Shown here: positions 20,010-31,211 of the stretch, one piece after another | Layout of the letters: every line of letters begins with the position of its first letter | Position numbering within the stretch: the first letter of the stretch is position 1 | NCBI GenBank assembly: GCA_039519185.1 | Contig: CM076849.1 | Span: forward strand, 65,640,834 to 65,704,833 | DNA from: Astragalus membranaceus | Lineage: Eukaryota; Streptophyta; Magnoliopsida; Fabales; Fabaceae | Reading direction: 5' to 3' | DNA length: 64,000 bases | Position numbers and translations under genes: made by a program | The notes under the pieces: generated by a model | The model's input: only the letters and a program-made list of their open reading frames with translations | Database searches by the model: none | What the model was told of the DNA's origin: nothing

Positions 20010-21662
20010 ATGACTTCAAATGACTCCTTAAACAGACCCCCATCTTTCAATGGTGAAGGGTATGATTATTGGAAAACAAGAATGAAAATTTTTATTGAGG
20101 CTGTAGATTGTGATATTTGGGATACTATCATAAATGGTCCGTTTGTTCCCACTCATCTCGTTAATGATGAAATGGTGAACAAACCTAGATCTCTTTGGAC
20201 CAAAGAGGAAAAAGAAAAGGTTCAATACAATTTGAAAGCTAAGAACATCATCACAACTGCTTTAAGCATCGATGAGTTCTATCGCGTATCAAATTGTAAA
20301 ACCGCCAAGGAAATGTGGGACGCCCTTCAAGTGACCCATGAAGGTACTACCGAGGTCAAAAGGGCTAGAATGAACACATTAACTTATGAGTATGAACTAT
20401 TTAAGATGAAACCGGGTGAAACCATCCAAGAACTAAACAAACGTTTCATCCACATAGTTAACCATCTCAGAGGCCTTGGAAAATCCTTCGAAAATGCGGA
20501 TTTGACCAATAAAGTGCTACGATGCCTAAATAGAAATTGGCAACCCAAAGTGACGGCTATCTCGGAATCAAGAGACATATCTTCTATGGACTTAACCACC
20601 TTGTTTGGTAAATTGCAGGAACATGAGCTCGAATTAAATCGACTCATTGAAAGTGAGGAAGGTGAAAAGAAAAATAAAGGACTTGCGCTAAAAGCATGTA
20701 TCAAAGAAAGTGACACGGAAGATTATGACAGCTCCAATGAAAGTGATGAAGACATGAGTAAAATGGTTCGAATGTTCAAAAAGTTCATGAGGTATAAAGG
20801 TAAACCAAATCCTCAAAGCAAAAATGAGGAAGGAACTTCCTTCAATCCAACATGTTATAAATGTGGTAAGAAGGGGCACATAAAGCCGGATTGTCCTCAA
20901 AGTCAAAAACATAGAGATCTTCGAAAGAAATCAAAAGGAAAAAGGGCGTATATCGCTTGGGATGAAAATGACATGGAGTCATCCAATGATTCCGAGAATG
21001 AGGTAGCAAAACTATGTCTCATGGTAAAGCATGAGGAAGATGAGGTAAACTCCGTTGAAACTGAACTTGATTTAACTTATGATGAGTTGCTTAGTATTTG
21101 TGAAGAATTAAATAATGAGTCAAGTAAGCTTAGAAAAATTGTTTCCACTTCAAAGAAAACTATTTCCTCTCTTCAATCTAAAATCGAAACTTTAAACAAG
21201 GAAATAGAAATTCTTAAAGAAAAACAAATTTCTGTAAGTGAGGTCTCCTCGTGTAACTCTTATGAAAATAAAAAGGAGAGTACTTTCAAATGTGAAGAGT
21301 GCAATGTTTTGAAAAATAAAATTGATGATTTGCACAACACTCTTGCAAAATTCACCATGGGAAGAGACAATCTTAATATCATTTTGGGAAATCAAAGGGG
21401 AACTTATGATAAAGCCGGTTTGGGCTATCAACCAAAGAATCATGAAAAATCTTTCAAAAAGTTTTTTAGTCCCAACATAACTTCTAGTAGCCCTTTTACA
21501 AAATGTTATTATTGTGGTAGAAAAGGTCATACATCTTCTATTTGTAATGCAAGAAAGAATATTGATATGAATGACAAATGGAAGTGGATTCCAAAGGGCA
21601 CAATTCCCAAGACTAACCCAAAAGGACCCAAGATGATTTGGGTACCAAGAGCCAAAAATTGA
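20010..21662 (+). CDS. gag: SIRE-like Gag, apparently intact
   Basis: Copia-type Gag, 550 codons from ATG 20010. This start is chosen because the upstream part of the frame lies in the LTR and primer-binding site. In order: RPPSFNGEGYDYWKTRMKIF (gag N-terminal domain), TAKEMWDALQVTHEGT and YELFKMKPGETIQELNKRF (UBN2/retrotran_gag_2 type), a CCHC knuckle CYKCGKKGHIKPDC at about residue 285, a coiled-coil stretch (about 370-430), and a second knuckle-like CYYCGRKGHTSSIC at about 505. It ends TGA; in SIRE elements gag normally reads on into pol, so this stop may be a mutation. The protein could still assemble particles. Confidence 0.85.
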   Translation: MTSNDSLNRPPSFNGEGYDYWKTRMKIFIEAVDCDIWDTIINGPFVPTHLVNDEMVNKPRSLWTKEEKEKVQYNLKAKNIITTALSIDEFYRVSNCKTAKEMWDALQVTHEGTTEVKRARMNTLTYEYELFKMKPGETIQELNKRFIHIVNHLRGLGKSFENADLTNKVLRCLNRNWQPKVTAISESRDISSMDLTTLFGKLQEHELELNRLIESEEGEKKNKGLALKACIKESDTEDYDSSNESDEDMSKMVRMFKKFMRYKGKPNPQSKNEEGTSFNPTCYKCGKKGHIKPDCPQSQKHRDLRKKSKGKRAYIAWDENDMESSNDSENEVAKLCLMVKHEEDEVNSVETELDLTYDELLSICEELNNESSKLRKIVSTSKKTISSLQSKIETLNKEIEILKEKQISVSEVSSCNSYENKKESTFKCEECNVLKNKIDDLHNTLAKFTMGRDNLNIILGNQRGTYDKAGLGYQPKNHEKSFKKFFSPNITSSSPFTKCYYCGRKGHTSSICNARKNIDMNDKWKWIPKGTIPKTNPKGPKMIWVPRAKN

Positions 21663-22399
21663 TCTTGCGTTGTAGGTGTGCTTGAAAGCCAAAAGCTCAA
21701 AGTGGTATCTAGATAGCAGCTGTTCAAAGCACATGATAGGAGACTAAGAGAAGTTCTCTCATTTAGCTCCAAAAGAAGCGGACTTGTGTTTTATTGTGAC
21801 AATACAAAAGGTATAATTAGTGGCGTCGGCACTATTGGTAAGAAACCAAATCCTGTTTTGAAAATGCACTGTTAGTTGAAGGCTTGAAGCATAACTTGCT
21901 AAGCAGTAGTCATCTGTGCAACAAAGGTAATAAGGTTGTGCTTGATTCTTATACTTGTCTTATGATTGAAATTACTATGCACTCGTTATTACTCTCGCTA
22001 TACATGGACCTTGTTTATTTTTTTCATAAAAAAAAAAAAAAAAAAAAAAAACGACGCTTTTGATGCTTTTCGAAAATTTGATAAGATCATTGCATCTATC
22101 CGAAGTAATCACGGTGGTGAGTTCCAAAATGAGGCTTTTGAAATTTTTGTAAATTGTTTTTCACTTATCATTGGAATATATGCCTTGACATGATTTATTT
22201 ATTTTTCCCGCTTTTTGATAATGCCAAAAGGGGGAGAGTTATGTGATTTGCATGTCTCAGGGGGAGTATTCTTTAAATGTTTGCATATAGAAAGGGGGAG
22301 TATAATCTGCGCTTATCTCTGATATATACACTGTTTCAAAATATTTCTATTCTAACCCTTTCATTGAGCAAATCCCTCCTAATGATGTTTGTCATCATC
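21663..22399 (+). pseudogene. pol: SIRE-like pol remnant (protease and integrase scraps)
   Basis: A decayed fragment with many stops. At about 21700 the residues KWYLDSSCSKHMIGD read as the protease active site, where DSS replaces the usual DSG. After a 26-base poly-A run (about 22028-22052), DAFRKFDKIIASIRSNHGGEF is a piece of the integrase core with Asn at the catalytic Asp position. RT and RNase H are deleted. AGGGGGAG-type purine clusters at 22225-22310 precede the true polypurine tract. Confidence 0.75.
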
Positions 22400-22413
22400 A
22401 AAAAGGGGGAGAA
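22400..22413 (+). promoter_or_regulatory. Polypurine tract, SIRE-like element
   Basis: AAAAAGGGGGAGAA lies directly before the 3' LTR start TGTGAATAT, the position for plus-strand priming. Confidence 0.85.
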
Positions 22414-23884
22414 TGTGAATATATGCCTTGACAGGAATAATCTGGTTTTGATGATTGACAAAAGAAGGTCAAAAAGGTCAAGACTGCAAAAAGCGGAAAA
22501 ATGTAATCAAGCTCAAGTCAAAAGTTATTTTACTGTTGTGTGTGTATTAGGACAATTTGTAAGTGAAAATAAAGCTCTCTAAATATAAAATAAATCACAC
22601 ACTCACAATGTTTTTCATATAAATAATTTTGCATGCAAATATTTTTTAAACAAACCTCATGCATGCAAGATTAAATAGGACAAGCACAAAAAAATGTGAA
22701 AATGTTTTTTAGGAAGGCATACAATCGATTTTAGCATACCATATTCAAGCAAGAAATCGATTTCCAATCTTTTCTCATTGGAGTATGAAATCGATTTCTA
22801 ACTCCAAATAAAAGAGGATAATCGATTTCCAAGTTGGTTTTGAAAGAAAAGAATCGATTACTTAGTTTCCTTTTTTGAAAGAGACATCAATTTTCAGAGC
22901 AAGGAATCGATTACATGCCTAGCCTTTCCAGAGCACAAAATCGATTTTATATTGAGTATGAAAGGCATAAAATCAATTTTCACATACTCTATTTTGAAGC
23001 ACATAATCGATTGTCACTTGCTTCCTTAATTAAATGAAAATCGATTTCAAACCTTTTCCTTTAAACTACATAATCGATTATTGAGCACATAATCGATTCA
23101 TTCATATTTCAACAGAGCACATAATCGATTCCTTATCCTAGATCTAATCAAGCATGAAATCGATTATGCATCTTAGGCAAATCAGGCACACAATCGATTT
23201 CTACATCTCTTCATTTCATTCAACGGTCATTTTTTCTATACGCCTATAAATAGCAGCCTCACTCTTCATTTTCATTTCACGACTCACTCTTGCATCTGAG
23301 ATCTATTATTCTTCTCATCACTCTCATACTACTCTTTCACTTGCATATATTTTATTTTGAGAGCTCTATATTTCACATAGTTTGATATTGTATTATTGTG
23401 CTTCAACTTGTTTTATCCACACTACTGAGTGTGCTATCAAATTTGTTTCTTCTCATTTGTTGGGTGTGATCCCAAGGTATTCAAGAGAGGTGATATCTCT
23501 TGGTGTTTTCTAGAGAGGTGATATCTCTAGGTTTTAAAGGTTTTCTTTCAGGGAGGTGATATCCCGGTGTTGTAAGTTCTTGATTGTAAAGGTTTCTAGC
23601 TGAACCTGTTTTAAAAGCTAGTGATTAGTTGAAATCCCTTGGAGCATTCCTCGGGGACTGGACGTAGGCATGTGGTTTGGCCGAACCAGTATAAATCTCT
23701 TTGTGTCATCTTCTTCCCTTCATCTCCTTTATTTTACTTGCAAGTTATTTTATTGCTTTATCACAGGTATTTAAATTCAAGCATCTTTATTTGATCAAAA
23801 TCTTTTTAAGAGTTTAATTTTAAGTGCTACTTTTTAATTACACAATTCACCCCCCCTCTTGTGTTTGAAGTCTCTTGGTCAACA
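22414..23884 (+). mobile_element. SIRE-like second LTR (1471 bp)
   Basis: The same length and termini as the first LTR, with no difference in the stretches I compared. It is followed by a primer-binding site (23887-23898) and gag, so it is both a 3' LTR of the first unit and a 5' LTR of a truncated second unit. Confidence 0.85.
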
Positions 23885-23936
23885 AGTGGTACCAGAGCTA
23901 GACTCTTGGTCAAGACTAACTGTCTCAAGAGGCAAG

Positions 23937-24158
23937 ATGACTTCAAATGACTCCTTAAACAGACCCCCATCTTTCAATGGTGAAGGGTATGATTATTGGA
24001 AAACAAGAATGAAAATTTTTATTGAGGCTGTAGATTGTGATATTTGGGATACTATCATAAATGGTCCGTTTGTTCCCACTCATCTCGTTAATGATGAAAT
24101 GGTGAACAAACCTAGATCTCTTTGGACCAAAGAGGAAAAAGAAAAGGTTCAATACAAT
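23937..24158 (+). pseudogene. gag: SIRE-like Gag N-terminal fragment, second copy
   Basis: Repeats the first 74 codons of the gag at 20010 and breaks off after VQYN, where Tat gag sequence begins. The open frame runs on to 24248 in foreign sequence. Confidence 0.85.
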
Positions 24159-24274
24159 CGCGCTTGGTGTGAAATGTGTCTGTCCCTTACGCTCAACAGA
24201 TTGCGCAATTCCTGTACGATCGCGCTTGGTAGGCCGATTGTTGCTTAATGGGCGGGGGGCCCTTGGGCGCTAGA
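24159..24274 (-). pseudogene. gag: Tat Gag N-terminal fragment, inner part
   Basis: A 116-base GC-rich stretch. On the minus strand it continues the gag frame from 33689 after one copy of the 5-bp target duplication is discounted, then reads AIVQELRNLLSVRDRHISHQA. It contains one TAA. The gag middle, between here and 18486, is missing. Confidence 0.6.
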
Positions 24275-24865
24275 TGTAACACCCCTTTTCTACCCGTTAA
24301 TTTAATTGAAAAATCAGAGTTTCAAAATTTCTTTTCATCGCAAGGAATGTTACACATACTCAAATCAAAACGTCGTACTTCAAATAAATAGTTCAACATC
24401 AAATAATTGTGCAATACGTAGCACGCCCCCAATGGGGAAAAACTCAAACATCAGTCATCGTCACCACAACCGTGACATCAATAAGACCAACTACGCAGCG
24501 GAAAATATAAATAAGAGAAAACCATCAAATAACAAATAACAACCGAAATAGTCTTAAAACATCGAGTTCGTTTCCCACCTGAGTGCTACGTATCAGAGCA
24601 TGACGACCCGACTCATAATTAGTGAAGATACCTAGGTCTTCACTCGTGATCACCTGCACGTTACCGCATAGGGGTAACATTCAAACAGAAGGGTGAGTCC
24701 AATTCAATCCATATAATAAATCACATGATAAGCAATAAGTCAAAGTCACAGCACTAGAGCAACCACATCACAATCAGCTATTACGTCATTACAACAACTC
24801 ATCACGATGTCATGTGACTATATGAAATGCAACCCACTCGCGGGCATATGCATGAGGTACCTTTC

Positions 24866-25256
24866 ATCATCGTCGCTTAGCCTTTATGGCCTCATCGTCG
24901 CTTAGCCTTTATGGCCTCATCGTCGCTGGGTTTATGCACATGGAATACATGAGACACTATGACATGCACCACACACAAACACACAATCACAGTCAACGTC
25001 ACTTATCAATTTGCCACATAAGTGGCACAGCACCTGTCAATTTATAATTACACACAACAACGTCGCTATATTTCATCGTCGCTTATTATCATCGTCGCTT
25101 AGCCTTTATGGCCTCATCGTCGCTTATCCATAAACGTCATCAAACAACAATAGCCACTAAGGGCAAAACAGTCATTTGCACATCATCATCAATAATATTA
25201 GCCACTAAGGGCAAAAACGTCATTTAACTAGCCACTAAGGGCATCATCGTCATAAT
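24866..25256 (-). repeat. CATCGTCGCTT and GCCACTAAGGGC repeats in the Tekay LTR
   Basis: CATCGTCGCT(T/G) occurs six times, in clusters at 24866-24927 and 25061-25126, often followed by AGCCTTTATGGCCT. GCCACTAAGGGCA occurs at 25152, 25201 and 25231. The same set is in the other LTR at about 31804-32192. Confidence 0.85.
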
Positions 25257-25539
25257 CATCCATTTTGACACTAAAACGTTAAAACTGTTGGTTATAGGCA
25301 AAAAGGATTTTTAAAGAACTCAACACGACTTTACAACGTCACCGTAATGACCACCGGGGACAGCCACTTGGGCGCCCAGAAACCACTAGAAAATAATAAG
25401 TTTTTATTTTAAAAATAATACACACAGGTAGACAATCGAAAAAGCTTCCCAACACTTTTTGAAACGTTCAAAACGGATGCCCGAGTCAAAAGATATAGCG
25501 AAAACAGTTTTTATAAAAACATTGGGGACATCCTGAAAA

Positions 25540-25671
25540 TGGCGCCCTTGGCGCCCAGCGCCTGGCACCTGGCGCCCAGCGCCCAGCAACACAACACACG
25601 CAACACAGCACACACGCACACTGGCGCCCTTGGCGCCCAGCACCTGGCGCCTGGCGCCCAGCGCCTGGCAA
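25540..25671 (-). repeat. GGCGCC palindrome array in the Tekay LTR
   Basis: Seven GGCGCC hexamers lie in 132 bases, interleaved with AGCGCC and CACCTGGC and split by a CA-rich stretch. The other LTR has the array at 32477-32608 and the solo fragment has a diverged version at 3310-3525. It lies just beyond a conserved phrase (GAGTCAAAAGATATAGC...CTGAAAAT). Confidence 0.85.
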
Positions 25672-26180
25672 CACGCAACGCGCACACACCCACCGAGACA
25701 ACTCCAAAATGGCACGTGCAAAAATAAAACCACTCGAGCCAAAATGTTTAAAATTGAATTTGGGCACGTAAATACAAAAGATGGCACGGTAAAATATGCC
25801 CAGAATTTGAAGTTTCACTAAAAGCACCCCATATGAGCACACAGGCAACACCCACCGAGACAACTCCAAATTGACGCGTGCAAAAATAAAACCACTCGAG
25901 CCAAAATGCTTAAAATTGAATTTGGTCACGTAAATACCAAAGATGGCACGGTAAAATATGCCCAGAATTCGAATTGCACCCAAAACCACCCCATATGAGC
26001 ACACAACACACACGCAACACATGCACACAGCACACACTGGCGCCCTTGGCCCCCAGCGCCCAACACACCTGCAGCAACAGAAATCCAGCAACAATTCCAG
26101 CAACACAAAATCAAACATATGGCGCCCTAGGCACCCATGCCACAACCAAAAATGGATTTTCAGCCACAAATCATGATGAT

Positions 26181-26183
<3 letters not shown>

Positions 26184-26215
<32 letters not shown>
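26184..26215. repeat. TA microsatellite, 16 units
   Basis: A pure AT run of 32 bases in the left Tekay LTR; the right LTR has 64 bases at 33121-33184. Confidence 0.95.
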
Positions 26216-26218
<3 letters not shown>

Positions 26219-26714
26219 TAACCAAACATGAAATTACACACAAATCAAGGACATGAATAGATCTAGGGTACTCTAACTTACAACCTATCATGAACATCTA
26301 TTATATAGAAAGATAGAACTCCCCTAACCTTGGATTCGAAGAGTAGGAGCCCTAGAGACAGTCACCACCAGAACCTCAGCAACAAAATCACGTCCCTTAG
26401 CTCCTTGAACTCGCGACCTTCTTCTCCTCCTTCTCCTCTCTACGGCGCTCTCCCTCTCTCTATTCTCCTCTCTCAATTTCGCAAATGACAACACCAAAAC
26501 CCTAACCTCACAAGACCTCACAACTTCGCATATTTCATTGGATCATGGGCTTGGGCTTTTCACTTAAGCCCAAGTTCACTCAAGTGGCGCCTCCTTTTCC
26601 TAATACCACCAACAAAATTAATATAATTTTAATTAATTAAATTATATCCAATAAATTAAAATAAATTCCTAATTACTTAATTAAATAAATTAATTAAATA
26701 TTTAGGGTGTTACA

Positions 26715-26728
26715 ACTCTCCCCCACTT
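26715..26728 (-). promoter_or_regulatory. Polypurine tract, Tekay element
   Basis: On the minus strand AGTGGGGGAGAGT directly precedes the LTR start TGTAACACC. Confidence 0.85.
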
Positions 26729-28484
26729 AGAATATTTCGTCCTCGAAATTTACCTGATCAAACAACTCTGGGTAGGACTCTCGCATCTTGCTTTCCAGCT
26801 CCCAAGTCATACTCTCACCGGCAGCTCCTAGCCAAACCACTTTCACTAATGCAATCTCTTTGCCTCTAAGCACTTTCACTTCACGATCCTCAATCCGTAC
26901 GGGCATCGTCTCCACAGTGAGATTATCCCGCACCTCTACATCATCCATATGGATCACATGAGATGGATCCGAAACATACTTCCGAAGTTGCGACACATGA
27001 AACACGTCGTGCAAATTCGAAAGATTTGGCGGTAACGCCACCCTATAAGCCACATTTCCGATTCTCTCAGAAATCTGATAAGGACCAACAAAGCGAGGAG
27101 TGAGCTTCTTCGATTTCAACGCTCGACCAACACCGGTAATAGGAGAAACCCTCAAGAACACATGCTCACCCTCCTGAAACTCTAAGTCCTTCCTCCGCTT
27201 GTCATGATAACTCTTCTGACGACTCTGCGAAGCCTTCATCTTTTCACGGATCATCTTGATTTTCTCTGTAGTCTCCCGGACGATCTCCGGTCCCAACACT
27301 ACACTCTCCCCCGACTCATACCAACACAACGGCGTCCTACACTTTCGACCATACAATGCTTCAAACGGTGCCATCCCGATACTGGAATGGTAACTGTTGT
27401 TATAGGTAAATTCGATCAACGCAAGGTAGGAATCCCATGAACCACCTTGTTCCAAGACACAAGCCCTCAACAAATCTTCTAACGACTAAATTGTTCTCTC
27501 TGACTGACCATCTGTCTGAGGATGATATGCCGAACTCATTTTCAACTTTGAACCCAATTCTTTCTGCAAACCCGTCCAAAACTCAGAAGTGAACCTCGGA
27601 TCCCTATCTGACACAATACTCTTCGGAACACCGTGCAACTTCACAATTTCTTTGACATAGACCTCTGCCAACCTCGACACCGGATAAGTGACACTAATAG
27701 GAATAAAGTGAGCAGACTTCGTTAACCTATCAACGATCACCCAAATAGCGTCATGACCCCTAACTGTATTCGGCAATCCCGTCACAAAATCCATCGCAAT
27801 GCTATCCCACTTCCACTCTGGAACTTCCAACGATTGCATTAACCCTGCAGGCTTCTGGTGTTCAACCTTCGACTTTTGACAGGTCGAACAGGCATACACA
27901 AACTGCGCCACATCTCTCTTCATACCATACCACCAAAACACCTTTTTCAGATCTTGATACATTTTCGTCGCTCCAGGATGGATACTCAACTTGCTACGGT
28001 GACCCTCCTCCAAAATTGCCTTTCTCATCTCCGCATCATCCGGAACACAGATCCTACCCCGGAACCTCAACACACCACGAGAATCCAATTTGAAATCTTC
28101 AGATTGACCAACCTCATTCATTAAATCTACCAACTTGACATCTGACTTCTGAGCCTCTCTGATGCTGCCCAGAAAGTCATTATCGATCTTTAACATTCCC
28201 AGCTTGACACTACGAGGTGTCATTCTACAAACCAAACTCAAATCTCGGAATTCCTCAATCAACTCTAATTCTTTCACCATCATTGCCGACATATGCAAAG
28301 ACTTCCTGCTTAAAGCATCAGCCACGACATTAGCTTTGCCGGGATGATAATTCAAACCGAAGTCATAATCCTTCAAGAGCTCCAACCACCGACGCTGTCT
28401 CATATTCAACTCCTTCTGGTCGAACAGATACTTCAGACTCTTATGATCACTGAACACCTCAAACCATAAAGATAGTGTCTCCAA
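26727..28484 (-). pseudogene. pol: Tekay RNase H end, integrase and chromodomain-like tail
   Basis: In order on the minus strand: RNase H end (VFSDHKSLKYLF, LNYHPGKANVVADALSRK), zinc-binding integrase N-terminus (HPGATKMYQDLKK...CSTCQKSK), first Asp in SIAMDFVTGLP, second Asp in SIVSDRDPRFTSEFW, Glu in TDGQSERT. A TAG at 27486-27488, almost certainly from CAG, splits the frame, which continues unbroken through the WYESGES block, the GPYQISERIGNVAYR (GPY/F) module and the end LRGKEIALVKVVW...ESYPELF, the chromodomain-related tail of Tekay/Del elements that targets integration to chromatin. Only the TAG is damaging in this part. Confidence 0.9.
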
Positions 28485-29738
28485 ATCTTAAGCACAAATA
28501 CCACAGCAGCCAATTCCAAATCATGCGTAGGGTAATTTTTTCTCATGAACCCGCAACTGCCTCGACGCATACGCAACGACTTTCCCATCTTGCATCAGCA
28601 CACCACCAAGACCCATCTTCGAAGCGTCACAATATACAACAAATGGTTCCTCCGGATTAGGCAACGTCAAAACAGGCGACGTTGTCAATCTCTTTTTCAG
28701 TTCCATAAAACTTTCCTCACACCGAGCATCCCAAACGAAAACTTTACCCTTACAAGTCAACTGAGTCAACGGAAGGGCCAACTTGGAAAAACCCTCGATG
28801 AACCTCCTGTAGTACCCAGCCAAACCCAAAAAGCTTCTGATCTCTGTTGCGGACTTCGGAGCCTCCCACTCCAACACTGCTTCCACTTTTGCCGGATCAA
28901 CCGCAATACCATTACCAGAAATCACGTGCCCAAGGAAACTCACCTCTTTCAGCCAGAACTCACACTTTGATAACTTAGCATACAACTTTTTCTCTTTCAG
29001 AACTTCCAATACTGTCTTCAGGTGCTCAGCATGCTCTTCCTCCGACTTAGAATAAACTAGAATGTCATCTATGAAGATCACCACAAACCGATCTAGGTAA
29101 TTATGGAAAATACGATTCATATATTCCATCAATACACCAGGTGCATTGGTCACACCGAACGGCATCACTGAATACTCATAATGCCCATACCTTGTCCTGA
29201 ACGCTGTCTTCTGAACATCTTCATCCTTCACTTTAATCTGATGATACCTGGACCTCAAATCAATTTTGCTGAAAACACGGGCACCCACTAACTGATCCAT
29301 CAAATCGTCGATCCTCGGAAGCGGATACTTGTTCTTGATAGTTACCTTATTCAACTGACGATAGTCCACACATAACCTCATACTCCCATCTTTCTTCTTT
29401 ACCAACAATACCGGAGCTCCCCACGGTGATACACTCGGTCTCACAAACTTTTTCTCAAGCAATTCTTCGAGTTGCGTCTTCAACTCAGACAATTCCGACG
29501 CTGACATCCTGTACGGTGCCATAGACACAGGCCTCGTACCAGGTACAAGATCAATCGAAAACTCAACTTCCCTCTCCGGCGGCACACCCGAAATTTCGTC
29601 AGGAAAAACCTCAGGAAACTCGTGTACCACTTGCAGTTCTTCAATAACAGCCTGACTCTCAGCAGACAACGATGCCATCAACGAAAATAGCTGAACTCCT
29701 TCTTTCCTCAGCTTCTTCAACTGACTAGCGGATACCAA
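28485..29738 (-). pseudogene. pol: Tekay reverse transcriptase and RNase H
   Basis: RT blocks are complete: VSPWGAPVLLVKKKDGSMRL, CVDYRQLNKVTIKNKYPLPR, FSKIDLRSRYHQIKV, GHYEYSVMPFGVTNAP and active site FIDDILVYSK. The RNase H start VVYCDASKMGLGGVL has its Asp. Near 28525 an extra A in an A-run, and near 28460 an apparent 7-base loss, shift the frame and then restore it. The RNase H Glu region (DLELAAVVF) lies in that shifted stretch. One residue is unusual: LRSRYHQ, where SGYHQ is the common form. Confidence 0.88.
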
Positions 29739-30870
29739 AACAGAATCTTCTTCCCCCGAAACTAACCGACTTGCTACGACAGTTGATATGGACGTGGTTA
29801 TTCTCTAACCAGTCCATGCCCAAGATTACATCCATACCTCTCAACGGCAAGCAAACAAAATTCACAATAAAGTCCCTGCCGAAGATCGACACGGGACACT
29901 GAGAACACATCTGGGAAGTAATCACCGACTCATTCGCAGGAGTATCGAGAACCATATCCCCATACATAGCAGATAAAACAAGACCCAATCTTTTAAAACA
30001 ATCAACAGATATAAAGCAATGGGTAGCACCAGTATCAATAAGAGATTTCAAAGAAGTACCGTTAATGAAACACGTACCTCTAATAAGACCATCCTTCTCA
30101 TCAGGCTCCTCTCCTGCTAATGCGAACACTTTTCCACTAGACCTTTCTTTCTTCGGCTTTGTACATTTTGCACTGATATGCCCAGACTCACCACAGTTGA
30201 AACACACCACATCCTTGACCTTACACTCAGCCGCCATATGACCCTTTTTACCACAACGGTAGCAAACTCTCTCATCAGACCCGCATGTAGTACTCTTGTG
30301 GCCAGGTTTGCCACACTTAAAACAGACAATGCTAGCAGGAGCATCTCCCCCACTAGTCTTCTTACCTCCAGCAGCCCTCTGATAACTCTTACCCGCAGGA
30401 ACCTCATACGACTTGCTTCGACTCGGAATCTTACCCTTTTTCTCAGACACAACTTTGTAATGTGCAGTACTGTCCTCCTCAAAGATTCTACAACTATCAA
30501 CCAGATCAGCGAACACACGGATCTTCTGGTAACCAATAGCCTTTTTGATATCAGGCCTCAAACCATTCTCGAACTTGATGCATTTTGAGAACTCAGCTGT
30601 AGCCTCACTGTAGTGCGGATAGAATTTTGCCAATTCCACAAACTTCGTCGCATATGCAGCCACAGACATACCACCCTGCTTCAGTTCCAGGAACTCTATC
30701 TCTTTCTTTCCTCGGACATCTTCAGGAAAATATTTTCTCAGAAATTCTCTGCTGAATACCTCCCAGGTAATCTCCTCCTGCACAGCCTCCAACCTCTGCC
30801 TAGTAGCCAACCACCAGTCGTCGGCCTCCTCAGCCAACATGTGGGGTACCAAAACGGAGCTTCTGCTCAA
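29725..30870 (-). pseudogene. gag: Tekay Gag C-terminal part and protease
   Basis: Gag capsid end (EFLELKQGGMSVAAYATKFVELAKFYPHY), a basic linker, then three CCHC zinc knuckles in a row (CFKCGKPGHKSTTC, CYRCGKKGHMAAEC, CFNCGESGHISAKC) for RNA binding. Next is the aspartic protease with SLIDTGATHCFISVD and the flap-distal block DVILGMDWLENNHVHINC. The frame is lost at about 29740, where the RT frame begins, and at about 30845 at the junction with the Gag N-terminus. Confidence 0.88.
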
Positions 30871-31087
30871 CAGTGCAGTCCATCACCCTGAAAATCCTCT
30901 CGATCTCTTTCAACCAAGCCATAGCACCATCTGGATCATATTTGCCCTTAAAAGTGGGCGGATTCTCGCTCTGGAAAGTAGTCAGACTCCGAAAACCAGC
31001 GTTCTCCCCAGCATTCTGCTGACCTTGCACAGCCTGAGCCATAGCTTGCAGCGCAGCAGCAAGAGCAGCATCGTTTCTCCCAGTCAT
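30830..31087 (-). pseudogene. gag: Tekay Gag N-terminus
   Basis: It starts ATG 31087 (MTGRNDAALAAALQAMAQAV) and runs through PPTFKGKYDPDGAMAWLKEIERIFRVM, the usual start of Tekay/Del Gag. A frameshift near 30845 separates it from the rest of Gag. Confidence 0.85.
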
Positions 31088-31195
31088 TTCAATTTATCAC
31101 TGCAGCACAAACCAAAAATTCAGAACTAATCTAACAATTTCCTTAATTGTCATAAGACACTATGACAGGACAACATTGGCCGGACAGACCGAACT

Positions 31196-31207
31196 GCTCT
31201 GATACCA
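31196..31207 (-). promoter_or_regulatory. Primer-binding site, Tekay element
   Basis: On the minus strand TGGTATCAGAGC, a perfect complement of the plant initiator tRNA-Met 3' end, four bases from the LTR end. Confidence 0.9.
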
Positions 31208-31211
31208 CTAA

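Larger units (their letters stand above)
18487..24158 (+). mobile_element. SIRE-like Ty1/copia element, pol-deleted, with tandem LTR+gag repeat
   Basis: LTR 18487-19957, primer-binding site, intact gag, vestigial protease and integrase, polypurine tract, LTR 22414-23884, then again primer-binding site and the first 222 bases of gag up to 24158. The second LTR-to-gag block matches the first at an offset of 3927 with no difference in the stretches I compared. The LTR-gag-LTR-gag order suggests unequal recombination or a tandem insertion. The 5 bases before the first LTR (CAGGT) do not recur after 24158, and Tat gag sequence is missing between the two sides, so the right end was lost with a flanking deletion. 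Confidence 0.8.
24275..26714 (-). mobile_element. Tekay 3' LTR (2440 bp)
   Basis: Bounded by TGTAACACCCC on the left and GGGTGTTACA on the right, perfect TGTAACACCC inverted termini. It contains CATCGTCGCTT and GCCACTAAGGGC repeats (24866-25256), GGCGCC arrays (25540-25671), a duplicated block around GGCACGGTAAAATATGCCCAGAATT (about 25782 and 25946) and a TA microsatellite (26184-26215). Confidence 0.9.

Noticed and set aside
25404..26231. Overlapping Ala/Gly/Arg/Cys-rich frames on both strands, repeated at 32341-33225
   Set aside because: They are shadows of the GGCGCC arrays and TA tract of the Tekay LTRs; no start, domain or conservation signal.
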